Below, in pieces: positions 41,678-50,261 of a stretch of DNA of 64,000 nt. The position numbers and the translations under genes are program-made. The DNA is from DATFKA01 sp035268885. GTDB lineage: Bacteria > Bacteroidota > Bacteroidia > Chitinophagales > Saprospiraceae. Every line of letters begins with the position of its first letter. Position 1 is the stretch's first letter. The stretch is from the NCBI GenBank assembly GCA_035268885.1, contig DATFKA010000043.1, positions 58,826 through 122,825 on the forward strand, read 5' to 3'. The notes under the pieces were generated by a model that was not told the origin of the DNA, ran no database searches, and saw only the letters and a program-made list of their open reading frames with translations.

Positions 41678-44215
41678 TTAGTCTTCTATTTCCAGGGCCT
41701 TTTCTATGCGATTCAGGCAATCCTGGTAATGGTACCTGGTCATGGTGTCATCCGCTTTTTTGGCGGCTTTCTCCAAATCCTTTTGTAAATCCATCAGGCT
41801 GCCCATAGTCAAGGAAACAATATCCGACTTTTTGGGATCCATTGCCGGGCCGTTGACCACTTTATACCCAGCAAAGTTGAAACTAAAGGTCGTACCGATC
41901 TCAGGTTCCAGATTCTTGATCAGCTCTTCTAAATGAATTTTTTGCAGGTTGCGGCGGTGCATATCTACATCTTGACCCGTTCTCAGCTCCGTCCAAATAC
42001 CTTTTTTAAGGTCGCCGTACAGATTAGCCATTGTATAGGTGCTGGGCTGCTTTACTTCATTCTCCATCATGCGCAGCAAGCGATTAGGGCTTAACAAGCT
42101 ACGGACAGTGCGTTGTTGCAGTTGGGCGATTCCGGCCATTCCTGCATCCGGACGTACTTTGCTCAAAATTTCCTGATTCATAATCCAGTCTGGCGTCATA
42201 AATAATTGACTGCTCAGGAATTTAACGGCTTCCCGCTGACGCTCCGCAGGAGCGGGCATATAGACACTGCCTTCCTGGTCATAGGATTTTGGTGTTTCAT
42301 ACACCCCTCCAACCCATTTGGTGACGTGTCCCATGTATCGGCGATACTGCCCCACCAGGCTATTGTATAGTTCATTGGCCATGTCGTAGTATTCCCCTTC
42401 TTCCTCTGTCCATTCCAGTAGCTTTGGCGCAATCCGTTTGAGGTTCTCGATACCATATTCAGAGGCCAAAACGGCATTGTCGCCGATATCCTCACTTTGC
42501 GCTCTTGGATCGTAAGGATTGATTTCGGTCAGGAAGTGAAGACGTGGATTGTCCTCTGCTTTTTCTTTGTACCATTGGTTCAGGACCAGTTTATCCTCGT
42601 ACTCATTTTCTGTATCGTAAATGGGCTTATAGTTCCATTCAATGGCCCATTTGTCATAGTCGCCTACCCTTGGCATTAGATCGGTGACCCCATCTCCTGG
42701 TTGAGCCACGTAGTTAAACCTTGCATAATCCATAATGGAAGAAGTGTGCCCATTTTCTTTGGTCCATTCCGGGTCGCGCAATTTTTCGACGGGGGTAGCG
42801 TGGCTGGCGCCAAAATTATGCCTTAATCCCAGGGTGTGTCCCACTTCGTGGGCAGCTACAAATCGGACCAGTTCTCCCATCAACTCTTCCTCAAATTTAT
42901 TACTACGGGCCCGGTCATCGACGGCCGCCGTCTGGATGGTGTACCAGTTCTTCAGTAATTGCTGGATATTATGGAACCAGCCAATGTGGCTTTCCAGAAT
43001 CTCTCCCGAACGGGGATCGTGAACATTGGGTCCATAGGCATTCTGTACGGTAGAGGCAAAGTAACGAATCACCGAGAATCTGGCGTCTTCCAGGCTCATG
43101 GTGGTATCGGCCACCGGCCAGTCTTTCGCCTGGATGGCATTTTTCCAACCGGCTTGTTCGAAGGCGGGTTGCCAATCTTCGATACCCTGCTTAAGGGAAG
43201 GCACCCAACGCTCCGGAGTCGCAGGATCGATATAGTAAACGATAGGTTTTTTGGGTTCAATTAACTCCCCGTTCCTTTGACGAGCGGCATCTGCTTCACT
43301 TTTGGGCTCCAGTCGCCACCTTACGGTAAAAATTTCTGGTTTTGAACGCTGGTTGCCTTCCTCGAAAACGGTATAACTAGAAGCGAAAATACCTACGCGC
43401 GGATCGAATAAGCGGCGTTCCATCGGTTCCTCCGGCAAAAGAACCATGGAAGTATTTAGTTCTAAGGTGACATAACCAGAAGTAGCGCCAGCTGGCAAAG
43501 TGACCGTTCTGCTGGGCCCTCTGGATGGGGCCAGTGAGGGTGGAGCTACGCTAAAAGTTTTTACGGTCCTTACTTCTACATTTATGGGGTAAGTCGAAAT
43601 ACGTTTAATGTAGGAACGGTCCTTTTGCAGGCCTCTTAACTTATAACGTTGCTTGGCAATGGGAGGCATCCCAAAGGCCTGGTTGTCTCCCTCAAAAAAC
43701 GAGGTAACATCAACCAAAACAGAGGTGTCTTTTCTTTCTACTTCAATGTCAAAAGCAGCAGCAATGGGATGGACGTTTGAGTTTTCGACGGCCTCGTACA
43801 GCGGAGAAATCGAATCGGCAGCCACGTTGATGTAGGAAACAACTCTGACGAAAACATTCTCTTTAGGCCCCCGTTCAAAACGAATCACCTGTTCGTTTGC
43901 CTGCTCACCTCCGTAGCCCGCACCGGTAGGCGCTTTTGCTACCCGGGTAACCGCCAGGATGTCACGACCGAATATTTTATCAGGAATTTCAAAATAGTAT
44001 TTGTCTTTTACCTGGTGCACATGGATCATGCCTTCCATACTCTGCGCCTCGTCGGTAATAATATCGGAGAAGGATTTTTCTGTTTTCTTTTCTTCTTCCT
44101 TTTCTGTTTTTTCTTTTTCATCTGCTTGCTCCTGGGCAAAAAGCGGTTGGGAAAGCATAAAAAAAGCACCGAAAGCTAAGGTCATTAGCCCTCTGGTCCA
44201 GTTCAGTTTTTTCAT
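41678..44215 (-). CDS. Zinc-dependent metalloprotease (DUF5117/DUF5118-type)
   Basis: The protein has 845 residues, with the start set at 44215 because the signal peptide (MKKLNWTRGLMTLAFGAFFM, cleavage near FAQEQ) begins there; a longer frame from 44275 adds 20 residues without reason. A Glu/Lys-rich segment follows, then DUF5118 and DUF5117-like domains (IRFERGPKENVFVRVVSYIN; GYVTLELNTSMVLLPEEPM). The catalytic zinc motif HEVGHTLGLRH gives H456, E457, H460 and H466, and the Met-turn region is IMDYARFNY. A C-terminal helical domain completes it. This family of secreted or outer-membrane metallopeptidases is common in Bacteroidota; natural substrates are mostly unknown. Confidence 0.92.
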   Translation of the reverse strand: MKKLNWTRGLMTLAFGAFFMLSQPLFAQEQADEKEKTEKEEEKKTEKSFSDIITDEAQSMEGMIHVHQVKDKYYFEIPDKIFGRDILAVTRVAKAPTGAGYGGEQANEQVIRFERGPKENVFVRVVSYINVAADSISPLYEAVENSNVHPIAAAFDIEVERKDTSVLVDVTSFFEGDNQAFGMPPIAKQRYKLRGLQKDRSYIKRISTYPINVEVRTVKTFSVAPPSLAPSRGPSRTVTLPAGATSGYVTLELNTSMVLLPEEPMERRLFDPRVGIFASSYTVFEEGNQRSKPEIFTVRWRLEPKSEADAARQRNGELIEPKKPIVYYIDPATPERWVPSLKQGIEDWQPAFEQAGWKNAIQAKDWPVADTTMSLEDARFSVIRYFASTVQNAYGPNVHDPRSGEILESHIGWFHNIQQLLKNWYTIQTAAVDDRARSNKFEEELMGELVRFVAAHEVGHTLGLRHNFGASHATPVEKLRDPEWTKENGHTSSIMDYARFNYVAQPGDGVTDLMPRVGDYDKWAIEWNYKPIYDTENEYEDKLVLNQWYKEKAEDNPRLHFLTEINPYDPRAQSEDIGDNAVLASEYGIENLKRIAPKLLEWTEEEGEYYDMANELYNSLVGQYRRYMGHVTKWVGGVYETPKSYDQEGSVYMPAPAERQREAVKFLSSQLFMTPDWIMNQEILSKVRPDAGMAGIAQLQQRTVRSLLSPNRLLRMMENEVKQPSTYTMANLYGDLKKGIWTELRTGQDVDMHRRNLQKIHLEELIKNLEPEIGTTFSFNFAGYKVVNGPAMDPKKSDIVSLTMGSLMDLQKDLEKAAKKADDTMTRYHYQDCLNRIEKALEIED

Positions 44216-44472
44216 TTGTTGCGTTTGAAATGAATTAATTGCTTGAAGATCGTGCAAAATAAAAGGATTATTCAATTATGCTGGTGAAATCCGATGAACG
44301 ATAAAAAAGGCTGGATAAAATGAGCGTTTGGGCCTAAAAGTGTGCGCTTTGGCTTTAGCGGAATAGCCAGGATATCCTTTGGTTGGTAGTCCGGTCTGCT
44401 GAGGGGAAAGAGATCAAAGCAGGCAATTATTCAGAGTAGTAAAATATTTTTTTATCTTGAGATTAAAGAAAT

Positions 44473-44635
44473 GAAGCGCTTTAAACTTTTTGGTTCAAGC
44501 GGTCTTAAAAAGCTTGTAGGTTCTGGCAAAGCTCAATTTGAGATGCGTAGCCAAAGTTACGGATCGAAAATTAGCTGCCGTGCAGGTTCTATATGACTTT
44601 AAGACTCAGCGAACTGAAAAAGTTTAAATCGCTTC
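44473..44635 (+). mobile_element. MITE-like element, 163 bp, copy A
   Basis: The ends are 19-base inverted repeats (GAAGCGCTTTAAACTTTTT and, at the far end, the complement of GAAGCGATTTAAACTTTTT; 18 of 19 match), and similarity continues in for about 20 further bases. Copy B at 63820-63982 is the same length, inverted, and differs at 5 of 163 positions. No transposase is encoded and no clear target duplication is visible. The remainder of the 471-base gap 44216-44686 is AT-rich with nothing else identified. Confidence 0.85.
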
Positions 44636-44686
44636 AATATATAATTCGCAATATCGAAATCAACAACATTTAACTCAATATCATTT

Positions 44687-46405
44687 ATGCAAATCAAAGA
44701 ATCTGGAAAAGTTTATGACGCCATCATTGTAGGCTCGGGAGCCGGCGGAGGGATGGCGGCTAACCAATTGGCTAATGCGGGACTCAAAGTAGCCGTAGTG
44801 GAGGCCGGACCTTTTTTTGATCCGGCGGATCCTGAGACCCAGACGCAGATGAAATGGCCCTGGGAATCCCCCCGGCGTGGAGCCAGTACGATGCGGGCTT
44901 TTGGTGATTTCGATATGTCCTGGGGCGATTGGGAAGTACCCGGTGAGCCTTACACCACCAAGGAAGGGACGGATTTCATGTGGTGGCGCGCCCGAATGTT
45001 GGGTGGCCGTACCAATCACTGGGGGCGAATCTCACTGCGGTTTGGTCCAGATGACTTCCAACACAAAAATATTGACGGCCTGGGAGAGAATTGGCCCATT
45101 ACCTACGATGAAGTAAAACCTTATTACGATCGGCTGGATAAAATGATTGGCGTATTTGGGACTAAAGAAGGTTTGCACAATCAACCAGATGGTTATTTTC
45201 TGCCTCCTCCTAAGCCGCGTCTACATGAGCTCTATTATATTAAAGGTGCCCGTAAGGCAGGGGTGACGGTGATTCCCTCGCGGATGTCTATGCTCACCAA
45301 AAGAATCAACCCCGATCGCGGTGTTTGCTTTTACTGTGGACAGTGTGGTCGCTCCTGTAGTGTCTACGCTGATTTTTCTGCCGGTTCTTGTCTGATCTTC
45401 CCCGCCCAAAAGAATGGGGGGCAAATTGATCTGTATAATAATTGTATGGTGCGTACCGTGACGACCAATGATGAGGGGCTGGCCACGGGCGTTTCTTACA
45501 TCAACAAGGAAGATCGACAAGAATACGAATTAAAGGGAAGAACGGTTGTACTAGGTGCTTCGGCTTGTAGTACCGCCCGTATCCTGTTGAATTCGAAATC
45601 AAAACAACACCCCAACGGCCTGGGGAATAGTAGTGATCACGTGGGGCGCTACCTACACGATTCTACGGGTTCAGGACGGGGGGCTTTTGTGCCCCAACTC
45701 ATGGATCGGGACCGCTATAACGAAGACGGAGTAGGTGGTATGCACGTGTACTCTCCCTGGTGGGGAGACAATAGCAAGTTAGACTTCCCACGCGGCTATC
45801 ACATCGAAGTGGGCGGAGGTTTTGGCATGCCGTCTTATGGTTTTAGCTGGGACATTACCGAGATGAATAAATTTGTCGGTGGGCAGGTCGGCGGTTATGG
45901 TAATAAACTGCGTGATGATGTGAAGCGCTATTTTGGCGCCTTTATCTATCTAGCTGGTAGGGGAGAAGCCGTAGCGCGTTATGACAATCGTTGCGAAATT
46001 GATCCCGATGTAGTAGATCAGTTTGGGATTCCCGTTTTACGTTTCGATTATAAGTGGTCCGATTACGAGCGCAATCAGGCAAAGCATATGCAGCAGACTT
46101 TTGAAGAGATCTTTGATGCCATGGGCGCTACCCCAATGGGAGATACGCCAGGTGCAGATCGCGATTATGGACTGGCGGCCCCGGGACAAATCATTCACGA
46201 GGTAGGAACGACCCGGATGGGGAATAATCGCAAGACTTCCGTAACTAATAAAAACGGTCAGCTGCACGATGCCAAGAATGTTTTTGTCGTAGACGCCGGG
46301 GTATTTACTTCCCAGGCAGATAAAAACTGTACCTGGACGATCATGGCATTGTCCATGCGCACCTCGGAGTACATCGCCGATCAACTGAAGAAAAGAAATA
46401 TCTAA
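44687..46405 (+). CDS. GMC-family FAD-dependent oxidoreductase
   Basis: The protein has 572 residues. The FAD-binding Rossmann motif GSGAGGG is at about 16-22 (YDAIIVGSGAGGGMAANQLA) with E39-type ribose contact in VVEAGP. GGRTNHWGR is a typical FAD-loop segment, and the C-terminal block contains the probable catalytic pair H504 (IIHEVGTTRMG) and N547 (KNCTWT). A Cys-rich stretch (CFYCGQCGRSC) is unusual and could bind a metal or form disulfides. There is no signal peptide. The partner gene (gluconate-2-dehydrogenase subunit 3 type) starts 99 bases later and carries a Tat-like signal, so the pair may be co-exported. Such pairs include glucoside 3-dehydrogenases, but the substrate is inferred. 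Confidence 0.92.
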   Translation: MQIKESGKVYDAIIVGSGAGGGMAANQLANAGLKVAVVEAGPFFDPADPETQTQMKWPWESPRRGASTMRAFGDFDMSWGDWEVPGEPYTTKEGTDFMWWRARMLGGRTNHWGRISLRFGPDDFQHKNIDGLGENWPITYDEVKPYYDRLDKMIGVFGTKEGLHNQPDGYFLPPPKPRLHELYYIKGARKAGVTVIPSRMSMLTKRINPDRGVCFYCGQCGRSCSVYADFSAGSCLIFPAQKNGGQIDLYNNCMVRTVTTNDEGLATGVSYINKEDRQEYELKGRTVVLGASACSTARILLNSKSKQHPNGLGNSSDHVGRYLHDSTGSGRGAFVPQLMDRDRYNEDGVGGMHVYSPWWGDNSKLDFPRGYHIEVGGGFGMPSYGFSWDITEMNKFVGGQVGGYGNKLRDDVKRYFGAFIYLAGRGEAVARYDNRCEIDPDVVDQFGIPVLRFDYKWSDYERNQAKHMQQTFEEIFDAMGATPMGDTPGADRDYGLAAPGQIIHEVGTTRMGNNRKTSVTNKNGQLHDAKNVFVVDAGVFTSQADKNCTWTIMALSMRTSEYIADQLKKRNI

Positions 46406-46421
46406 GGAGACAAAGCTGTAA

Positions 46422-46441
46422 AGCCAAGGCATGCCTTGGCT
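46422..46441. repeat. Perfect 20-base palindrome between the GMC and subunit 3 genes
   Basis: AGCCAAGGCATGCCTTGGCT is its own reverse complement. It lies 17 bases after the GMC stop and 63 bases before the next ATG. It could be an mRNA hairpin tuning the expression ratio of the two subunits, or a regulator site. Confidence 0.6.
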
Positions 46442-46504
46442 CAGTCCTCTGGTTAGTTAAATTTTGTCATTGGATCTACAGCCACAACAAAAAGAATCAC
46501 GATT

Positions 46505-47224
46505 ATGAATAGAAGAGAATCATTCAAAACGATGCTGATTGGAATGGTCGCCGGCGCTACTGTGGGGGCGACTACGGCCTGCCAGCCGGAGAATAAAGAG
46601 GCTGCTGCAAATACAGCCGGGGGCGAAAATGGCCTGTACGGACGCACTCCGCGCGAAAAAGCCCACGACCAGGCGGTTATGGAGGCGGAGTACCTCAACG
46701 AACACGAATTGACTACCATTGCCGCACTCTGCGATATTATTTTGCCCGATAGTGAGGAGGCGGGCTCGGCCATTGATGCCAGAGTACCCGACTTTATCGA
46801 ATTTATTGTCAAAGACATCCCCAATCATCAGTTACCGATGCGGGGCGGCTTAATGTGGCTGGATACCCAATCTAACCGCCGCTTTAATAAGGTGTTTGTA
46901 GACTGCTCTAATACCCAACAGATTGCCATTGTCGATGACATTGCCTATCCTGATCCAAATAATGAAAAGCCAGAGATGGCCCCTGGTCGTCGCTTCTTCA
47001 ACTTAATGCGGAACCTGACCATCACGGGCTATTATACCAGTGAAATGGGGATTAAAGATCTGGGCTACGTAGGCAACTATCCGAATGTCTGGGATGGTGT
47101 ACCACCCGAGGTGCTGACTAAGCACGAAGTGGATTACGATCCGGAGTGGATCGCGAAGTGTGTAGATCAATCCCAACGGGATGTGCAGGCGGAATGGGAT
47201 GAGCAAGGGAATCTAATCACTTAA
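46505..47224 (+). CDS. Gluconate 2-dehydrogenase subunit 3-family protein
   Basis: The protein has 239 residues. The N-terminus, MNRRESFKTMLIGMVAGATV, carries a twin-arginine-like RR-x-F motif and is followed by a cysteine (TTACQ), so Tat export with lipid anchoring is likely. The mature domain (about 60-239) has the family's helical pattern: LNEHELTTIAALCDIILP, GSAIDARVPDFIEFIV, FFNLMRNLTITGYYTSEMG and KDLGYVGNYPNVWDG. Subunit 3 proteins help export and stabilise the GMC catalytic subunit, which is encoded directly upstream. The pair ends at a terminator. Confidence 0.92.
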   Translation: MNRRESFKTMLIGMVAGATVGATTACQPENKEAAANTAGGENGLYGRTPREKAHDQAVMEAEYLNEHELTTIAALCDIILPDSEEAGSAIDARVPDFIEFIVKDIPNHQLPMRGGLMWLDTQSNRRFNKVFVDCSNTQQIAIVDDIAYPDPNNEKPEMAPGRRFFNLMRNLTITGYYTSEMGIKDLGYVGNYPNVWDGVPPEVLTKHEVDYDPEWIAKCVDQSQRDVQAEWDEQGNLIT

Positions 47225-47238
47225 TTTCAGTGATGGGC

Positions 47239-47273
47239 ATAGGCTGTAAGGGACGTTTTCTCTTACAGCCTAT
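47239..47273. terminator. Bidirectional terminator
   Basis: A perfect 12-bp stem (ATAGGCTGTAAG / CTTACAGCCTAT) with an 11-base loop is followed by TTTTAGTT. It lies between the subunit 3 gene and the convergent small gene. Confidence 0.85.
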
Positions 47274-47274
47274 T

Positions 47275-47616
47275 TTAGTTAACGATAGAAATCTTTTTCT
47301 GCCCGCTTTCCCTGGATAATGTAACCGTATTGTCGGATCGATTGACGAAGGAGAAACGATAATTCCTGGAATCCTGGAATTCGATCTGATTGATGCGTTT
47401 AGGGCTGTAGGCCAATTTGGGGATATCAGGATCAGAACGAAACTGTGCTGTATTGTTGATCAGCTGTGTTTTAAAGGCTTCCAGATCTTCTTTGATGGGC
47501 GCTTGTAAATTAGCGAGTTGCCACCTGACGTAAGTGTTTCCAAGTAAGTTACCTACCGGAAGCATGGCTGCAGGAAGGGCCGCGGCTGAAATAAAAGTAA
47601 AGTCACGTCTTTTCAT
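47275..47616 (-). CDS. Small Tat-signal protein, unknown function
   Basis: The protein has 113 residues. The N-terminus has a twin-arginine-like signal (MKRRDFTFISAAALPAAM). The mature part is about 85 residues with short strands (INQIEFQDSRNYRFSFVNRS; NTVTLSRESGQKKISIV) and no known domain. It converges on the GMC/subunit 3 operon and shares its terminator. A Tat signal on such a small protein suggests folding before export or association with a cofactor protein, but none is evident. Confidence 0.7.
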   Translation of the reverse strand: MKRRDFTFISAAALPAAMLPVGNLLGNTYVRWQLANLQAPIKEDLEAFKTQLINNTAQFRSDPDIPKLAYSPKRINQIEFQDSRNYRFSFVNRSDNTVTLSRESGQKKISIVN

Positions 47617-48090
47617 ATTGGTATGTATGATTGTTGTCTTTGAATTAATGGGTTATTCGGTTAAATCCTTGAACAATGCCAGGATAACACTATTGGGCTT
47701 GTCGCATAAAATAAGATTGAGGAAGGACGCTTGATGAACGAGGAGTAATAGTTTAGCGAAAGCTAAAGGAATAATCGTAAAAATACAATAATTATTCGTA
47801 ATCGAGGAATTTAGTCATTTTGCGGGCAAGAAATTATTCTGGGATTCAAAAAATGATCCTCTTTAAATAGCCCGAAATGAACAAGGATGCCCGAAATCTC
47901 CTCCCTGGAAAAGAATAACCAGTGCATTTGTTAAGATCTCGAAGTATGAGGTATGTTTTTTTGAGAAGATTTCATTTTCTGATGGCACATATTAAAAAAT
48001 TGCTTAAATTTAAAATCAGAAGTAGGCGACTCGGGCAGAATCCCTAAAAGTGAGCTTGCTTCCTATTTCATAACCTAAAAATCCAATATT
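47617..48090. promoter_or_regulatory. Gap before the collar cassette with an imperfect promoter
   Basis: TTG (47928-47930), 21 bases, then TATGTTTT (47952-47959) differ from the TTG/TAnnTTTG consensus at one base. If used, it would give a leader of about 130 bases before the first collar gene. No gene, repeat or RNA is recognised in the rest of this 474-base stretch. Confidence 0.35.
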
Positions 48091-48633
48091 ATGTCAGAAC
48101 CTTTCTTAGCGGAAGTGCGAATTGTTGGCTTTGACTTTCCACCTCGCGGCTGGGCCTTTTGTGATGGACAGATTCTTCCCATCAATCAAAATCAATCTTT
48201 GTATTCTTTATTAGGGACTACTTATGGCGGTGATGGACGTACCACTTTTGCGCTCCCTGATTTACGAGGTCGGGTACCCATCCATACGGGCCGTAGTAAT
48301 GGCGGAGCCGATCATCGCGAAGGGCAAAAATCGGGCGAAGAGACACATACGCTGGCCGCCAATGAAATGCCGCAGCATAACCATCAGGTGCAGGCGACCA
48401 ATACATCAGCCTCTGGCGGTGGAGATGGTCCTGTAGGTGCCAATAATCCAAGTGGAAAAGTACTGGCCAGTATAGATGTTAATGGATACAAAGGAACCAG
48501 TACTAATCTGGTGAATTTACGACAAGGGACTATCACGAATGTCGGTGGAGGGCAGGCGCATAATAATATGATGCCTTATATCGCTGTCAACTTCTGTATT
48601 GCTCTGCAAGGGCTATTTCCATCCAGAAATTAA
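48091..48633 (+). CDS. Tail-collar domain protein (MdpB-like), copy 1
   Basis: The protein has 180 residues. It begins MSEPFLAEVRIVGFDFPPRG and has the phage tail-collar core WAFCDGQILPINQNQSLYSLLG followed by TYGGDGRTTFALPDLRGRVP, then a His/Gln-rich loop (MPQHNHQ) and a C-terminal MPYIAVNFCIALQGLFPS strand. Such stand-alone collar proteins (called microcystin-dependent protein MdpB in Microcystis) occur as tandem sets in many bacteria without other phage genes. The second copy starts 31 bases after its stop. No signal peptide is present. The function in the cell is not established. Confidence 0.92.
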   Translation: MSEPFLAEVRIVGFDFPPRGWAFCDGQILPINQNQSLYSLLGTTYGGDGRTTFALPDLRGRVPIHTGRSNGGADHREGQKSGEETHTLAANEMPQHNHQVQATNTSASGGGDGPVGANNPSGKVLASIDVNGYKGTSTNLVNLRQGTITNVGGGQAHNNMMPYIAVNFCIALQGLFPSRN

Positions 48634-48664
48634 TTTATCACCTAAAATCAAAAAAAATAATATC

Positions 48665-49183
48665 ATGTCTGAACCTTTTGTAGGCGAAATCAGAATGTTT
48701 GCGGGTAATTTTGCACCGCGCGGCTGGGCTTTTTGTGATGGCCAATTACTAGCCGTTTCTCAAAACGATGCGCTCTTTTCTTTACTGGGTACTATCTATG
48801 GCGGAGATGGAAGGACTACTTTTGGTCTGCCGGATATGCGTGGTCGGGTACCTGTTCACGCCGGCAGCGGTCCGGGCTTATCTCCCCGCAGATTAGGGGC
48901 TAAAGGAGGAGCGGAAAAAGAGACCTTAACGGTGAATCAATTACCCTCTCATGGGCATCCGGCTCGGGCTGCTAATGAAAATGCAGATAACAGGGCGCCT
49001 CAGGGAGCATTACCGGCTATTGCGCAAGGGGATCTTTATGCTTCCCGACAAGGTACTCCTTTGAACTTTGCGGGGGAGGCTATTACCGCCGTTGGTGGCA
49101 GTCGTAGCCATACTAATGTACAACCCTTTTTGTGTATCCATTTTATCATGGCCCTGGTTGGTATTTATCCTTCCCGTCATTAA
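48665..49183 (+). CDS. Tail-collar domain protein (MdpB-like), copy 2
   Basis: The protein has 172 residues from ATG 48665; an upstream in-frame extension to 48599 overlaps copy 1 and is rejected, because all three copies begin MSEPF. It has the collar core GWAFCDGQLLAVSQNDALFSLLG, YGGDGRTTFGLPDMRGRVP and the ending LCIHFIMALVGIYPSR. Its middle region (GSGPGLSPRRLGAKGGAEKE) is shared with copy 3 but not copy 1, so copies 2 and 3 are closer to each other. It lies between the other two copies, with an 18-base gap to copy 3. Confidence 0.92.
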   Translation: MSEPFVGEIRMFAGNFAPRGWAFCDGQLLAVSQNDALFSLLGTIYGGDGRTTFGLPDMRGRVPVHAGSGPGLSPRRLGAKGGAEKETLTVNQLPSHGHPARAANENADNRAPQGALPAIAQGDLYASRQGTPLNFAGEAITAVGGSRSHTNVQPFLCIHFIMALVGIYPSRH

Positions 49184-49201
49184 TCCTAAAATCTAAAAAT
49201 C

Positions 49202-49714
49202 ATGTCAGAACCATTTGTTGCAGAGATCAGAATATTTGCAGGTAATTTTGCACCGCGTGGCTGGGCTTTTTGTAATGGTCAGCTTTTACCGGTTTCTCAA
49301 AATACGGCTTTGTTTTCCTTGATCGGGACTACCTATGGCGGAGATGGCCGCTCTACTACCGCTTTACCTGATTTACAGGGCAGAGCACCCATGCATCCAG
49401 GCCGTGGTCCGGGGCTAACCACTAGAAGATTAGGAGAAAGGGGAGGCGAAGAAATCGTCACCCTTACGGAGGCACAGATGCCTAACCATAACCATACCAT
49501 GATGGGTACCGATAGAGATGTGGACGATAATAAGCCACAAGATACCTCTTACGGTGCTGGTACTTTTCAATACCAAAGCTCATCTAATTTAGTAACGATG
49601 AATGATGCGATGCTTCCCAGCGCCGGAGGCAGTCAGGCACACAATAATATGCAGCCTTATTTGGCTATTAATTTTATTATTGCGCTGGTAGGATTGTATC
49701 CATCCAGAAGTTAA
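49202..49714 (+). CDS. Tail-collar domain protein (MdpB-like), copy 3
   Basis: The protein has 170 residues. It begins MSEPFVAEIRIFAGNFAPRG, then GWAFCNGQLLPVSQNTALFSLIG, YGGDGRSTTALPDLQGRAP and GRGPGLTTRRLGERGGEE, with an Asn/His loop (MPNHNHTMMG) and the ending LAINFIIALVGLYPSR. The third tandem copy closes the collar set and is followed by a terminator. Gene order of three collars, GNAT acetyltransferase and DUF6916-like protein recurs in other bacteria as far as I know, so the set probably acts together. Confidence 0.92.
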   Translation: MSEPFVAEIRIFAGNFAPRGWAFCNGQLLPVSQNTALFSLIGTTYGGDGRSTTALPDLQGRAPMHPGRGPGLTTRRLGERGGEEIVTLTEAQMPNHNHTMMGTDRDVDDNKPQDTSYGAGTFQYQSSSNLVTMNDAMLPSAGGSQAHNNMQPYLAINFIIALVGLYPSRS

Positions 49715-49729
49715 GCAATATCAAATGTT

Positions 49730-49754
49730 GGCCTGTAATTGAATTTTACAGGTC
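49730..49754 (+). terminator. Terminator after the collar genes
   Basis: GGCCTGTAA pairs with TTACAGGTC (one G-U pair) around a 7-base loop, followed by a T-rich tract. Partial read-through into the acetyltransferase gene, 14 bases on, is possible. Confidence 0.75.
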
Positions 49755-49767
49755 ACTTTTTTATTTT

Positions 49768-50244
49768 ATGAAAATAGAATATAGGCCCATTCAGTTACCG
49801 ACTGACCTTGACTTTTTGCGTAAGCTATACATCAGTACGCGCTGGGAAGAGGTAGCGGTGCTTTTGGATTGGACCGAGCAGCAAAAGCTGAATTTCCTGT
49901 CGGAGCAGTTTGGTTTTCAGCATGCCCATTATATGGAACAGTATCGGGATGCTGATTTTATGGTAATTATGCAAAGGGAAACTCAAATAGGACGATTGTA
50001 TAAAGACTACCGGTCTGATGAAATTAGAATTATCGATATCGCCTTGTTGCCGGAATACCGGGGGAAAGGCATCGGAAGTCAGATCATGCAAGGTGTTTTG
50101 GCGGAAGCGAAAAAAAAAGATTTAGCCGTACGTATTCATGTAGAACGGAACAATCCCGCCATGAAGCTTTACGATGGCTTAGGGTTTAAAAAAATAGGGG
50201 ATACTGGTGTGTACTATTTTATGGAATGGTCATCGACTGGCTAA
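49768..50244 (+). CDS. GNAT-family N-acetyltransferase
   Basis: The protein has 158 residues. The GNAT core spans about 45-150, with the acetyl-CoA pyrophosphate loop LPEYRGKGIGSQIM (the R/Q-x-x-G-x-G pattern), the strand IRIIDIALLPEYRG before it and the later RIHVERNNPAMKLYDGLGFKK that closes the fold. The acceptor is unknown. It sits between the collar genes and the DUF6916-like gene, so it may acetylate a product of that cassette. No signal peptide is present, so it acts in the cytoplasm. Confidence 0.92.
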   Translation: MKIEYRPIQLPTDLDFLRKLYISTRWEEVAVLLDWTEQQKLNFLSEQFGFQHAHYMEQYRDADFMVIMQRETQIGRLYKDYRSDEIRIIDIALLPEYRGKGIGSQIMQGVLAEAKKKDLAVRIHVERNNPAMKLYDGLGFKKIGDTGVYYFMEWSSTG

Positions 50245-50261
50245 ATTAAAAATTTAAAAAA

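Noticed and set aside
44471..44596. Small ORF inside MITE copy A (begins MKRFKLFGSS)
   Set aside because: It starts in the terminal inverted repeat, has no family resemblance and is present only because the element is short and AT-rich. The copy at 63820 gives no independent support for selection on the protein.
48091..49714. Prophage or tailocin
   Set aside because: Collar-type proteins are present, but there is no integrase, terminase, capsid, sheath, baseplate or lysis gene nearby. The set is a stand-alone collar cassette.
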